From positions 1 to 24,066 of the forward strand of contig DATKGQ010000016.1 in assembly GCA_035510715.1 (NCBI GenBank): 24,066 bases of DNA, read 5' to 3'. The notes beneath the pieces are model-generated. The model was not told the origin of the DNA and searched no databases. It saw nothing but the letters and a program-made list of their open reading frames with translations. Source of the stretch: DATKGQ01 sp035510715. Lineage in GTDB: Bacteria > Patescibacteriota > Saccharimonadia > Saccharimonadales > UBA4665. Made by a program: the position numbers and the translations under genes. This document shows positions 1 through 7,615 of the stretch, piece after piece (the stretch's first letter is position 1; every line of letters begins with the position of its first letter).

Positions 1-1
1 A

Positions 2-517
2 CCCGGTCTCTTTGAAATTGATTTAGAAGTTCACGGTGACAACCGAGGCTGGTTTAAAGAAAACTACCAGCAAGAGAAAATGGAAGCCTTGGGTCTACCG
101 CATTTCGAGACAGTCCAAAATAATATTTCCTTTAACTCCGAAACGGGAATAATCAGAGGCCTTCATGCCGAACCATGGGAAAAGTTTATATCAGTTGCCA
201 ATGGGTCCGTTTTTGGAGCCTGGGTTGATTTAAGAAAAGGCAAAACCTTCGGTAAAGTTGTAACACTGAAAATAGATCCGAGTAAAGCGGTCTTTGTATC
301 CAGAGGTATCGCCAATGGGTACCAGACTCTCGAACCGAATGTTACTTATATATATCTAGTTAATGAGCATTGGCAGCCCGGTGTTAAATATTTGGCGGTA
401 AATGTATTTGATCCTATATTAGCAATCAACTGGCCAATTGCCGCCAAAGACGCTATCATTTCGGAGAAAGATAATACTAACCCATTATTAAAAGAAATAG
501 CCCCACTGGAGAATTGA
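2..517 (+). CDS. rfbC: dTDP-4-dehydrorhamnose 3,5-epimerase, 5' partial
   Basis: RmlC/RfbC cupin that epimerises C3 and C5 of dTDP-4-keto-6-deoxyglucose in cytosolic dTDP-L-rhamnose synthesis. The reading frame is open from base 2 through the ATG at 80, and the residues before that ATG (PGLFEIDLEVHGDNRGWFKE) are the conserved RmlC N-terminus. The gene therefore starts upstream of the window and 80 is not its start. The signature RGLHAEPWEK carries the catalytic-type His, followed by AWVDLR. The HAEPWEK form belongs, from memory, to the RmlC branch found in Actinobacteria, where it is often fused to RmlD; classical enzymes have a different loop after RGLH. Here the two are separate but overlapping genes: stop TGA 515-517 shares its A with the rfbD ATG. 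Only a few N-terminal residues are missing. Confidence 0.93.
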   Translation, partial: PGLFEIDLEVHGDNRGWFKENYQQEKMEALGLPHFETVQNNISFNSETGIIRGLHAEPWEKFISVANGSVFGAWVDLRKGKTFGKVVTLKIDPSKAVFVSRGIANGYQTLEPNVTYIYLVNEHWQPGVKYLAVNVFDPILAINWPIAAKDAIISEKDNTNPLLKEIAPLEN

Positions 518-1371
518 TGGACGACACAGGGATTCTAATAATTGGCGCAAATGGCCAGCTTGGTACTGCCTTAAAGAATAAGTACCCCACCGCTCGAGCG
601 GTTGATGTCAATGAACTGGATATATCTAATCGGCAAGCTGTAGAAGCATATGACTGGTCAAATGTAAAAATAATTTTGAACGCGGCGGCCTATACTGACG
701 TCGACGGAGCCCAGTCAGCCGCGGGGCGAGTGAGCGCCTGGAAAATTAACGCCCTAGCAGTAAGTTATCTAACTGCGGCGGCAATCAAATATAACATTAC
801 CTTAGTACACGTTTCCACAGAATATGTATTTGATGGCACTATAAACCCACACGCTGAAGACGAGCCATTATCGCCTCTTGGGGTATATGCCCAAACCAAG
901 GCTGCCGGCGATATAGTTGTGGGTGTTTTGCCAAAATATTATATTGTCCGGACTTCTTGGCTGATCGGCAAAGGAAAAAATTTCGTTCGTACGATGCTGG
1001 ACCTTGGTCAAAAAGGAATCAATCCGAAAGTTATTGCTGACGATATTGGCCGCCCGACATTTACTAGCGAGCTCGTCAGAGCCATCGACCACCTGCTCTC
1101 TTCTCAAGCGCCATGTGGCGTATATAACGTTTCTAATGGTGGTGATACAGTCAGTTGGGCCGATCTTACGCGCACTATTTATCGGTTGGCTGGCTTAGAC
1201 CGCACCGTAACTGACATCACTGACGCAGAGTATTACGCCGACCAGCCCGAGGCTTCGCCCAGGCCACACAGCAGCATATTTGATCTGAAGAAGATTCAAT
1301 CAACCGGTTTTATATCTCGGGATTGGAGAGATGACCTAGCAGACTATATAAAGAAGGAGACAGTTCAATGA
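517..1371 (+). CDS. rfbD: dTDP-4-dehydrorhamnose reductase
   Basis: NAD(P)H-dependent extended SDR that reduces dTDP-4-keto-L-rhamnose to dTDP-L-rhamnose, the last step of the pathway. Seen: nucleotide-binding GANGQLG at residues 10-16, NAAAYTDVD around 55-63, catalytic S/T near 100-101 (HVSTEYVFDG) and YAQTK with Tyr124 and Lys128. The 284-aa length is normal for the family. I chose ATG 517 over the TTG at 514 because it forms a TGATG stop-start overlap with rfbC and has a purine-rich ribosome site (CTGGAG, about 505-510) at suitable distance. The 3' end overlaps rfbA by four bases (ATGA), so rfbC, rfbD and rfbA are very likely one translationally coupled operon. Confidence 0.95.
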   Translation: MDDTGILIIGANGQLGTALKNKYPTARAVDVNELDISNRQAVEAYDWSNVKIILNAAAYTDVDGAQSAAGRVSAWKINALAVSYLTAAAIKYNITLVHVSTEYVFDGTINPHAEDEPLSPLGVYAQTKAAGDIVVGVLPKYYIVRTSWLIGKGKNFVRTMLDLGQKGINPKVIADDIGRPTFTSELVRAIDHLLSSQAPCGVYNVSNGGDTVSWADLTRTIYRLAGLDRTVTDITDAEYYADQPEASPRPHSSIFDLKKIQSTGFISRDWRDDLADYIKKETVQ

Positions 1372-2225
1372 AAGGAATTATTTTAGCCGGGGGAAGCGGA
1401 ACCCGTCTTTACCCGATTACTATAGCTATCAGCAAGCAGTTGATGCCTATCTATGACAAACCAATGATTTACTATCCTCTTAGCACGCTGATCAATGCTG
1501 GCATTCGCGACATTTTGATTATTTCCACACCGAGCGATTTATCAAGATACCAGCAACTACTTGGCGATGGTTTACAAATTGGCTGCAATTTCAGCTATAA
1601 GGTGCAAGAAAAGCCTAGGGGACTGGCTGATGCTTTTATCGTCGGCGCTGACTTTATCGGTAGTAATAAAGTAGCCATGATTTTAGGTGATAATATTTTC
1701 TACGGCTCACAAATGGATCAACACCTTAAAGAATACACAAATGTCGATGGGGCAGTCGGTTTTGCCGCCCAAGTCCGGGACCCTGAACGCTATGGGGTAT
1801 ACGAATTTGACGAGCACATGAACGTCTTATCGATTGAAGAAAAACCAGCCCAGCCAAAATCTAACTACGCTAATGCCGGTTTATACTTCTGCGATAATGA
1901 GGTGGTAGAAATAGCAAAAAACGTCCAGCCGAGTGAACGCGGTGAAATTGAGATCACTTCCGTATTGGAAGCTTATCTTAAAAAAGGGAAACTAAAAGTT
2001 TGCCTGCTGGATCGAGGAACAGCATGGCTCGATACCGGGACTTTCCAGAGCATGAGCCAAGCGTCACAGTTTGTCCAAGTAATCGAAGAACGTCAGGAAC
2101 TTAAAATCGGCTGCATAGAAGAAGCGGCTTACCGCAACGGCTGGATCGATCATGAAGAGTTGATGCAATTGGCGGACGGACTGCAAAAAAGTGGCTACGG
2201 TGAATATCTCCGCAAAATACAATAA
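1368..2225 (+). CDS. rfbA: Glucose-1-phosphate thymidylyltransferase
   Basis: RmlA nucleotidyltransferase: dTTP + glucose-1-phosphate to dTDP-glucose, the first step of dTDP-rhamnose synthesis. Full length at 285 aa. Seen: pyrophosphorylase signature LAGGSGTRLYP at residues 6-16, Lys23 in SKQLMPIYDKP, GDNIFYG for metal and sugar binding, EEKP, and the C-terminal DRGTAWLDTGT and SGYG blocks. ATG 1368 overlaps the rfbD stop (ATGA) and has a strong Shine-Dalgarno AAGGAGA just upstream. It is the intact copy; a divergent, 5'-truncated relative lies at 5357-6007. rfbB (4,6-dehydratase) is not in the window and is probably upstream or elsewhere. Confidence 0.96.
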   Translation: MKGIILAGGSGTRLYPITIAISKQLMPIYDKPMIYYPLSTLINAGIRDILIISTPSDLSRYQQLLGDGLQIGCNFSYKVQEKPRGLADAFIVGADFIGSNKVAMILGDNIFYGSQMDQHLKEYTNVDGAVGFAAQVRDPERYGVYEFDEHMNVLSIEEKPAQPKSNYANAGLYFCDNEVVEIAKNVQPSERGEIEITSVLEAYLKKGKLKVCLLDRGTAWLDTGTFQSMSQASQFVQVIEERQELKIGCIEEAAYRNGWIDHEELMQLADGLQKSGYGEYLRKIQ

Positions 2226-3507
2226 AATCAGGCTGGCTCTGTTGGGCAAAAAAACTAAACCTCGAACATTTTTTTATGTCGTTGTTGCAGCTGTTCTATA
2301 CTTCGTCCGGGCACATGTTTACATCCTCAAACCTCAGCTCTACGCCGAAGACGGTTATACCTGGATCTCGGATGCTTACAACAAAGGCATAAAATCACTT
2401 ACTCTACCATTAAACGGTTTCCTCCATCTTCCAGAACGCTTATTCGGCTGGCTGTATGTTTCATTGGTACCGTTGCAATTTGCGCCAGCAGTATTTAACC
2501 TGACCGGGTTTTTAATATTCTGCGTCATGGTTTACTACTTGTTTTCCCCGCGAACTAATATTCTTTCCAATAACTATCAGCGGCTCTATGTCCTTTTGTC
2601 GCTCTGTCTTCTTGCTAATGCCCATGAATTTTTCTTCAATTTTTCTAACTCCATATTCTTGTTGGGGATAATTGGAGCTCTGATTCTTATAGCCACCCGG
2701 CCTCGAAATAAGTTCGTTCGGATCAGCGAAAAAATATTGTTCACCCTAGCCTGTTTTACTCTACCGTTTTGCTGGATTTATTTGCCAATCGCGCTTGTCG
2801 AGCGGATTAAGTTCCGGGGCAAGAACCTCTATTTCCTTTGCCTGGCGCTGGCAGGATCTGTTACCCAGCTAATAGTCCGCTTAACTTCTCACGCCGCTCG
2901 ATCTAGTGTCGGCATTACTGATATATTTTCCAAACATTCAGCACTAGTAATATATAACCAGATCATCATCCCAGCCATCAGGTTTGCCCGTTTAGATTTA
3001 GCGAGCGACAATGGCTCATTACAACACAATGAATTCTTGCTGACATTTGTGTTTGGGCTAACCCTATGCGCCCTGCTTTATGTTCTTTACGAAAGCAACA
3101 GACAGGTACGCTATTTGCTGTTTTTCTTCATCGCCATGACCATAGCATCATTAATCAGCCCCCTTGTCGGAGGATCATCGAGCGGTGTCGTCGTACTTAA
3201 AGTTTTAGCCACTGTTACCGGCGGCAACCGCTACTTTATATTTGGAGTTCTGGGACTATTTGTAGTACTCGCTAAAATAAGCGAGGCTGCTTTCAAGCCC
3301 CAGACGCGCTATGTATTTCTGGCAATATTTATGGGCTTCGGCTTATATACATCAATTCACACCGGGAACTTTTTCATTAACAAAAATCTCGTTGATTATC
3401 GGGCTCAATATAATACTGATATTTCCGCCATCGAAAAAAATGATAAACAATCTGAAACTATTCCGGAGAACCCGGTTCCGTTTTATATTCAGCTGAATGC
3501 AAAATAG
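2191..3507 (+). CDS. Polytopic membrane protein, possible GT-C-like glycosyltransferase
   Basis: About 438 aa with roughly ten hydrophobic segments beginning near residue 27. After the first segment comes QLYAEDGYTWISDAY and then LPLNGFLHLPERL. An acidic pair in the first outer loop followed by a Gly/Pro/Arg stretch resembles polytopic envelope proteins with a WAEDG-type motif, and the general GT-C plan in which lipid-linked sugars are used outside the membrane. No catalytic activity can be proved from sequence. The start is uncertain: GTG 2191 overlaps rfbA by 35 bases and lacks an ideal ribosome site; GTG 2200 and TTG 2242 (AGG about nine bases upstream) are in-frame alternatives. It follows rfbA and is probably cotranscribed. 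Its stop TAG directly touches the convergent GtrA-like gene. Confidence 0.8.
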   Translation: MATVNISAKYNKIRLALLGKKTKPRTFFYVVVAAVLYFVRAHVYILKPQLYAEDGYTWISDAYNKGIKSLTLPLNGFLHLPERLFGWLYVSLVPLQFAPAVFNLTGFLIFCVMVYYLFSPRTNILSNNYQRLYVLLSLCLLANAHEFFFNFSNSIFLLGIIGALILIATRPRNKFVRISEKILFTLACFTLPFCWIYLPIALVERIKFRGKNLYFLCLALAGSVTQLIVRLTSHAARSSVGITDIFSKHSALVIYNQIIIPAIRFARLDLASDNGSLQHNEFLLTFVFGLTLCALLYVLYESNRQVRYLLFFFIAMTIASLISPLVGGSSSGVVVLKVLATVTGGNRYFIFGVLGLFVVLAKISEAAFKPQTRYVFLAIFMGFGLYTSIHTGNFFINKNLVDYRAQYNTDISAIEKNDKQSETIPENPVPFYIQLNAK

Positions 3508-4008
3508 TTAGGATACAAGTTCTTCGATCGCTTCTTCTTCGGATTTGTGCTTAAAGACAAATCGCGTGTAAAGAATGTAGTTCCAAAATAAACCACCGAC
3601 AACGGCAACTGCTTTGGCGATGTTCAAGGCTAGCTGCTTCTGGTGCAAGTTCAGGAAATGCCTTGTTGCTCCTCCAACATGAAAGCTTAAATTGACTATT
3701 TCATGCTTAGCCGGGGTATCAAGGAAGTATATTATCAAACCCTGGACAACAATCACGCTTAAGCCGGTTACTAAGAAGAATTTCAGATATGTTTTGAACG
3801 ATATTGGTTTTTCATTTTGAAACACTATGAAGTTATTTAGGAAATAAGATATTGAGACACTAATGGACACAGAGACTACATTCCCAAGAATTATTGGGAA
3901 ATGGAATAATACCACCAAAATGTTCAAAATCGTGAAGTCAATGGTTGTATTTATCAAGCCGACTACGATAAATCTGAGCGGCTTGTGTGCCCACAGTTTT
4001 TGTATCAT
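3508..4008 (-). CDS. GtrA-like membrane protein
   Basis: About 166 aa with four predicted membrane segments (near residues 12-30, 36-60, 74-95 and 128-146). The spaced motifs ISYFLNNFIVF and FWNYILYTRFVF are typical of the GtrA family. Family members are thought to move polyprenyl-phosphate-linked sugars across the membrane and usually sit beside a GT2 that loads the lipid; such a GT2 (4059-4802) is divergently encoded 50 bases away. I chose ATG 4008 (sequence starting MIQKLW) because the family begins with a short basic stretch before the first membrane helix. The longer frame back to 4098 would overlap the GT2 and adds an untypical extension. The charged C-terminus (KSEEEAIEEL) is probably cytosolic. 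Confidence 0.88.
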   Translation of the reverse strand: MIQKLWAHKPLRFIVVGLINTTIDFTILNILVVLFHFPIILGNVVSVSISVSISYFLNNFIVFQNEKPISFKTYLKFFLVTGLSVIVVQGLIIYFLDTPAKHEIVNLSFHVGGATRHFLNLHQKQLALNIAKAVAVVGGLFWNYILYTRFVFKHKSEEEAIEELVS

Positions 4009-4058
4009 ACTTTGTCCATCAGTGTAGATAGTAAGAAATTTAAAGAGAGTTGTCCATA

Positions 4059-4802
4059 GTGAAGCTGGGCGTTTCATTACCCACCTACAATGAAGCAATC
4101 AATATTAGTAAGTTGCTTTTTGCAATCAATGAGGCGGTTTCCAACCTGAAAAACATCAACGTCCATATAGTGGTAGTTGATGATTCATCACTCGACGGGA
4201 CCGGCGAGATCGTTAAAAAAGTTTCTGCTAAATTAAATTCAAACTCTTTTCATGTTGAGCTTTTGACCCGGTCAAAAAAAGACGGTTTCGGCAGAGCTTG
4301 CGTGGCTGGATTTAAGCAATTATTAAAAAATAACGTTGATTATATTCTCCAAATGGATGCAGATTTGTCTCACGACCCAGTCTATATCGCTGCCTTCGTT
4401 AAGGCTGCTGTCGGCGGTTATGACTTCGTGGTTGGCTCAAGGTACACTTCGGGAGGAGATACACCCGATTGGCCATGGCATCGCCGTTTTTTGAGCAAAT
4501 ACGGAAACTGGTATACCAAAAGCCTGCTCGGCAAATCAATTACCGACTACACCGGCGGCTTCAACCTCTACTCCAGGAAATTATTAGAAAGCATTGACAT
4601 TAATTCACTCCAAGCCAGCGGTTACGGCTTTTTAATTGAGCTAAAGTTCCGTGCCCTGAAACACTCAACCAAATTCTGCGAAATCCCGATTGTCTTTAGG
4701 GATCGTGTTCATGGGCAATCAAAAATACCCAAAAGTACGCTCATCAAGAATCTTCTTTTAGTTCCGAAAATTAAGTTGCAATACACTGACTCGAAAAAAT
4801 AG
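4059..4802 (+). CDS. GT2 polyprenyl-phosphate mannosyl/glucosyl-transferase (DPM1-like)
   Basis: Soluble GT-A enzyme of the dolichol/polyprenol-phosphate mannose synthase family; it transfers a hexose from a nucleotide sugar to polyprenyl phosphate. Seen: SLPTYNEA at residues 6-13, VVVDDSSLDGT with Asp41-Asp42, DADLSHDP with the metal-binding Asp100/Asp102, GSRYTSGGDTPDWPWHRR, and DYTGGFNLYSR. The length (247 aa) matches forms without membrane tails. I prefer GTG 4059: the AAAGAGAG ribosome site (4042-4049) lies nine bases upstream of it but directly abuts the TTG at 4050. The divergent GtrA-like gene suggests a charge-and-flip pair for lipid-linked sugars. The donor sugar is unknown. Downstream lies the IS110 scar. 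Confidence 0.92.
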   Translation: MKLGVSLPTYNEAINISKLLFAINEAVSNLKNINVHIVVVDDSSLDGTGEIVKKVSAKLNSNSFHVELLTRSKKDGFGRACVAGFKQLLKNNVDYILQMDADLSHDPVYIAAFVKAAVGGYDFVVGSRYTSGGDTPDWPWHRRFLSKYGNWYTKSLLGKSITDYTGGFNLYSRKLLESIDINSLQASGYGFLIELKFRALKHSTKFCEIPIVFRDRVHGQSKIPKSTLIKNLLLVPKIKLQYTDSKK

Positions 4803-5356
4803 ACTCCAGACTTTTCGGTTATTCTAGCCAATTGCTTGACCCTTTTGTAAAAAAACACAACCCCGGTAATACTCAGCCCAAGCTAAAGTTAAGCCGTAAT
4901 ATCACAAGCCTCTAGCTGTCTAAACAATCTACGCGCAACATAGCGTTTGAGTGAGCGCTTAATGTCACGTTTGCTCAGTCCGCTACCTTTTCGCTTGGCG
5001 ATATACTGCTTAGTCTGTTCATCACTCCGCATTCTGGCAAGTACTATAGTGTCAACAGCATGGTTTAATTGTCTATCACCATATCGATTTAGTCTGTAGT
5101 GTGCGGTATTACCTGACGAAGCTGGAATAGGTGCCGTGCCTGCCAGTGCCACAAAGGCTTCTGGCGAGTGAACCCGTCCCTTATGTGAATAAGAGCAAAT
5201 AACTTGAGCTAAGTCACAGGCCCAATGCCGGGCTCTGCTAACAGCGCGGGTGCTAGGCTGCTCACAAGGCAAGTCAGTGTCTGTTTGTTTTGCTCAAGTC
5301 CAGCCTGTGTTCGCATAATGTCTTGAGCTAATCTTTTTGCTTCGGTTCGTGCGATC
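4803..5356 (-). mobile_element. IS110-family element remnant
   Basis: The 3' part of an IS110-type insertion sequence: about 470 bases of transposase plus a presumed downstream end within 4803-4888. The left end and about the first half or more of the transposase are missing, so the region that could encode a bridge RNA is also absent. IS110 elements normally lack obvious terminal inverted repeats, so the outer boundary near 4803-4888 cannot be set by eye. The inner boundary is sharp: transposase coding stops at about 5356, where rfbA coding begins. Confidence 0.72.
4889..5356 (-). pseudogene. IS110-family transposase, 5'-truncated and frameshifted
   Basis: The C-terminal Transposase_20 region is clear: SPEAFVALAGTAPIPASSG, RLNRYGDRQLNHA, SKRDIKRSLKRYVARR and RLFRQLE. 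This pattern is that of actinobacterial IS110/IS116 relatives. Reading from 5356 on the minus strand gives IARTEAKRLAQDIM and then EPGIGPVT, which runs into a TAG. The family continues GPVTAAQV, and AQVICSYSHKGRV resumes in the next frame, so one base appears to be lost near 5211-5213. The ATG at 5272 opens only an out-of-frame shadow of the upstream part. The gene also lacks its catalytic N-terminal DEDD domain, lost at the 5356/5357 junction. It cannot make an active transposase. Confidence 0.88.
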
Positions 5357-6007
5357 GACTGCAGTTTCAGCTACAAAGTCCAAGACAAGCCTAAAGGCTT
5401 AGCCGACGCTTTCATTGTTGGCGAAGACTTCATCGGATCAGAAAAAGTGGCGATGATACTAGGTGATAACATCTTCTACGGCAGTAATTTTGATGATAAC
5501 TTGTTGGAAGCTATTAAAGACCTAGACGGTGGTGTGATTTTTGGGCAGAAGGTTGCTGATCCAGAGCGTTATGGAATTGTCGAGTTTGATCAAGATATGA
5601 AGGTGCTGTCCATCGAGGAGAAGCCAGAAAAGCCAAAATCAAATTACGCTATCCCTGGACTTTATATTTTTGACAATCACGTAATTGAATATGCAACCGA
5701 AGCTAAACCAAGTCCGCGCGGCGAAATAGAGATTACTGAAATTCAAAATGCTTATTTGCGAGTTAATAAACTAAAGGTCTTATTACTAGACCGTGGAACA
5801 GCGTGGCTGGACACCGGAACTTTTGAGAGCATGCATCAAGCTTCGCAATTCGTTAAGGTCATAGAGGATCGACAAGGTCTTAAGATTGGATGTATTGAGG
5901 AGATAGCCTTCCGGAAGGGGTTCATTAATAAACAGCAACTAATAACAATTGCTAAACCTCTCGAGAAGAGTGGCTATGGCAAGTACTTGTTAAGTATAGA
6001 TAATTGA
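5357..6007 (+). pseudogene. Glucose-1-phosphate thymidylyltransferase, 5'-truncated second copy
   Basis: RmlA coding without its N-terminal quarter. Homology to the intact copy begins at about codon 72: DCSFSYKVQDKPKGLADAF matches residues 72-90 of the gene at 1368, and it continues to a normal C-terminus (SGYGKYLLSI). The GGSGTRL nucleotide-binding loop and the conserved Lys are gone, so no thymidylyltransferase activity is expected. The first in-frame start, GTG 5447, lies inside the conserved VAMILGDN strand and is not a natural start. The two copies differ at many residues (for example NFDDNLLEAIKDLDGGV against QMDQHLKEYTNVDGAV), so this is not a recent local duplicate. It probably came with a different rhamnose cluster. 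Confidence 0.87.
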
Positions 6008-6022
6008 TGTAGGTTTAATAAG

Positions 6023-6964
6023 ATGTACCGAAACCTACGCGTGGCAGCAATTTTGCCCTGTTATAACGAAGAGAAGCTTATTTCCAAGACTGTAACTACT
6101 ATGCCAGATTTTGTTGATGAAATAATTGCGATTGATGATTGTAGTAAAGATACAACTTGGCAAGTTATCACTGATTTAGCTAAAAAAAATAAGCGCGTGC
6201 AGCCAATTCATCTTGATGTAAACGAAGGAATTGGAGGAGCCTACCTACATGGCTTCAAAAAAGCTCTAGATGATAGCATTGACTTGGTAGTCACTATGGC
6301 GGGGGATGCTCAATGTAACCAAGACTACATTTCAAATATGATTGACACGCTGATAGACAATAATCTGGACTATGTTAAAGCTAACCGTTTTGTACACTTA
6401 GGTGCCCTCAAACAAATGCCAAAATATCGTCGGATTGGCAACATAATAGTTACTATACTCACAAAGTTTTCAACTGGTTATTATAGTATTTTTGATTCCC
6501 AGAACGGCTATGGTGTATTACGTAGCAAAACGCTTGAGAAGATGTCTTTTGAAACAATCGGCCGACGTTACGATTATGAAAATACACTTCTTATTACACT
6601 GTCAATTATGGGCGCCAAGGTTAAAGACGAGCCTGTCCCGGCGATATACGGCGATGAAGTCAGTACCATTCCAGTATTTAAAACTACTCTACGGGCCCTA
6701 GTTGTTGTTTGGAAGGGTTTTTGGAAGCGCATATACTATAAATACGTCATTTATGGGTTCCACCCTATTGCTCTATTCTTGTTTAGTGGTATAATTCTCA
6801 GCCTCTTAGGAATAAGTTATGGCATATTCATACTATTAGAGAAAATCATTCGTAATCTTTCACCTTCAACTGGCACGGTCATGCTTTGCGTATTACCGCT
6901 CATACTAGGATTCCAATTATTATTGACCGCGCTGACTATGGATGTGAATAATGAAGGAAAATAA
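6023..6964 (+). CDS. GT2 glycosyltransferase with two C-terminal membrane helices
   Basis: About 313 aa. An N-terminal GT-A domain has AILPCYNEE (residues 8-17), AIDDCSKDTT and AGDAQ (Asp95 in place of a usual DxD), then two membrane helices near residues 246-272 and 285-305. This is the plan of GtrB/DPM-type enzymes that load sugars onto polyprenyl phosphate at the inner face of the membrane. ATG 6023 lies 15 bases after the truncated rfbA copy with a weak TAGGT ribosome site. It probably belongs to the same imported segment as that copy. It converges with the HAD gene across 21 bases and no terminator hairpin is visible. The donor sugar cannot be read from sequence. Confidence 0.88.
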   Translation: MYRNLRVAAILPCYNEEKLISKTVTTMPDFVDEIIAIDDCSKDTTWQVITDLAKKNKRVQPIHLDVNEGIGGAYLHGFKKALDDSIDLVVTMAGDAQCNQDYISNMIDTLIDNNLDYVKANRFVHLGALKQMPKYRRIGNIIVTILTKFSTGYYSIFDSQNGYGVLRSKTLEKMSFETIGRRYDYENTLLITLSIMGAKVKDEPVPAIYGDEVSTIPVFKTTLRALVVVWKGFWKRIYYKYVIYGFHPIALFLFSGIILSLLGISYGIFILLEKIIRNLSPSTGTVMLCVLPLILGFQLLLTALTMDVNNEGK

Positions 6965-6985
6965 GATACTAGAAAAAATTCGGGA

Positions 6986-7615
6986 TCATGAAATTAATTC
7001 TGGCACATTTGATATACTATCAAGTAAATAATCTGGCTTAAGCGATGCCAGAAACTGCTTACTCCTCATACCCGAACTAAGAGCTACGGTTCGGAGCCCC
7101 AGACTTTTCCCCGTAACAATATCAGCTTCTGTATCCCCGATAATAATGCCATCTCCGTCGTCAAGCTTATCTTTTATGAGCATGATTTTAACGTCATATC
7201 CATCATTCTCCGAATGTCCTGTTAATATTTCTGTAAAATGTTCCTCAAGCCCCAAACGTTTAACTTCTTCTATCAGGTTAGCACGATTACGGCGCAGGCT
7301 AACAAGGTAACATTCACCGAGCCGAGAAAATATCTCTAAGGCACTGATTGCGTTTGGAAATAATAGGTCTAAGCTTAAGTATTGTGGATCTTCAATTTTT
7401 CGGATAAAGCTATTAAGGAACTTGGGTTCAGTGTCTAGTGATAATTTACTTAATGTAAGTATCTCTGCCCACTTTGCCCTATCTCGTTTCAAAGTCCAAT
7501 ATTTCTTTTTAGCTATTGGCTTGCCCCCTAGGCCCTCAACAACCTCTTCGTACACTCTATAATGACGTATCGAGATATCAATAATAGTACCGTCAAGATC
7601 ACAAAATATTTTCAT
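6986..7615 (-). CDS. HAD-superfamily phosphatase
   Basis: 209-aa haloacid dehalogenase-like hydrolase, close in plan to phosphoglycolate phosphatase-type enzymes. Seen: motif I DLDGT with nucleophile Asp6 and Asp8, a helical cap (about residues 15-80), motif II Ser106 in YLVSLRR, a motif III Lys in the VKIMLIKDK stretch (143-150), and motif IV GDTEAD at 160-165. All catalytic positions are present. It is the last gene of the minus-strand operon that starts with the DegT aminotransferase, and it overlaps the preceding SDR gene by 17 bases. A GGAG site precedes the ATG. In this context it may dephosphorylate a sugar phosphate or an activated intermediate, but the substrate is unknown. Confidence 0.87.
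   Translation of the reverse strand: MKIFCDLDGTIIDISIRHYRVYEEVVEGLGGKPIAKKKYWTLKRDRAKWAEILTLSKLSLDTEPKFLNSFIRKIEDPQYLSLDLLFPNAISALEIFSRLGECYLVSLRRNRANLIEEVKRLGLEEHFTEILTGHSENDGYDVKIMLIKDKLDDGDGIIIGDTEADIVTGKSLGLRTVALSSGMRSKQFLASLKPDYLLDSISNVPELIS

Noticed and set aside
4803..4888. Precise IS110 outer end at the TTGACC near 4836
   Set aside because: IS110 ends lack clear inverted repeats, and a single short match cannot define the boundary.
4889..5272. A 127-aa protein starting at ATG 5272
   Set aside because: Its first 20 or so residues are an out-of-frame reading of the transposase. The true frame crosses a one-base frameshift near 5211-5213.
5447..6007. A 186-aa rfbA protein starting at GTG 5447
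   Set aside because: The homology continues upstream to 5357 and the GTG encodes an internal conserved Val in VAMILGDN. It is a truncated gene, not a short protein.
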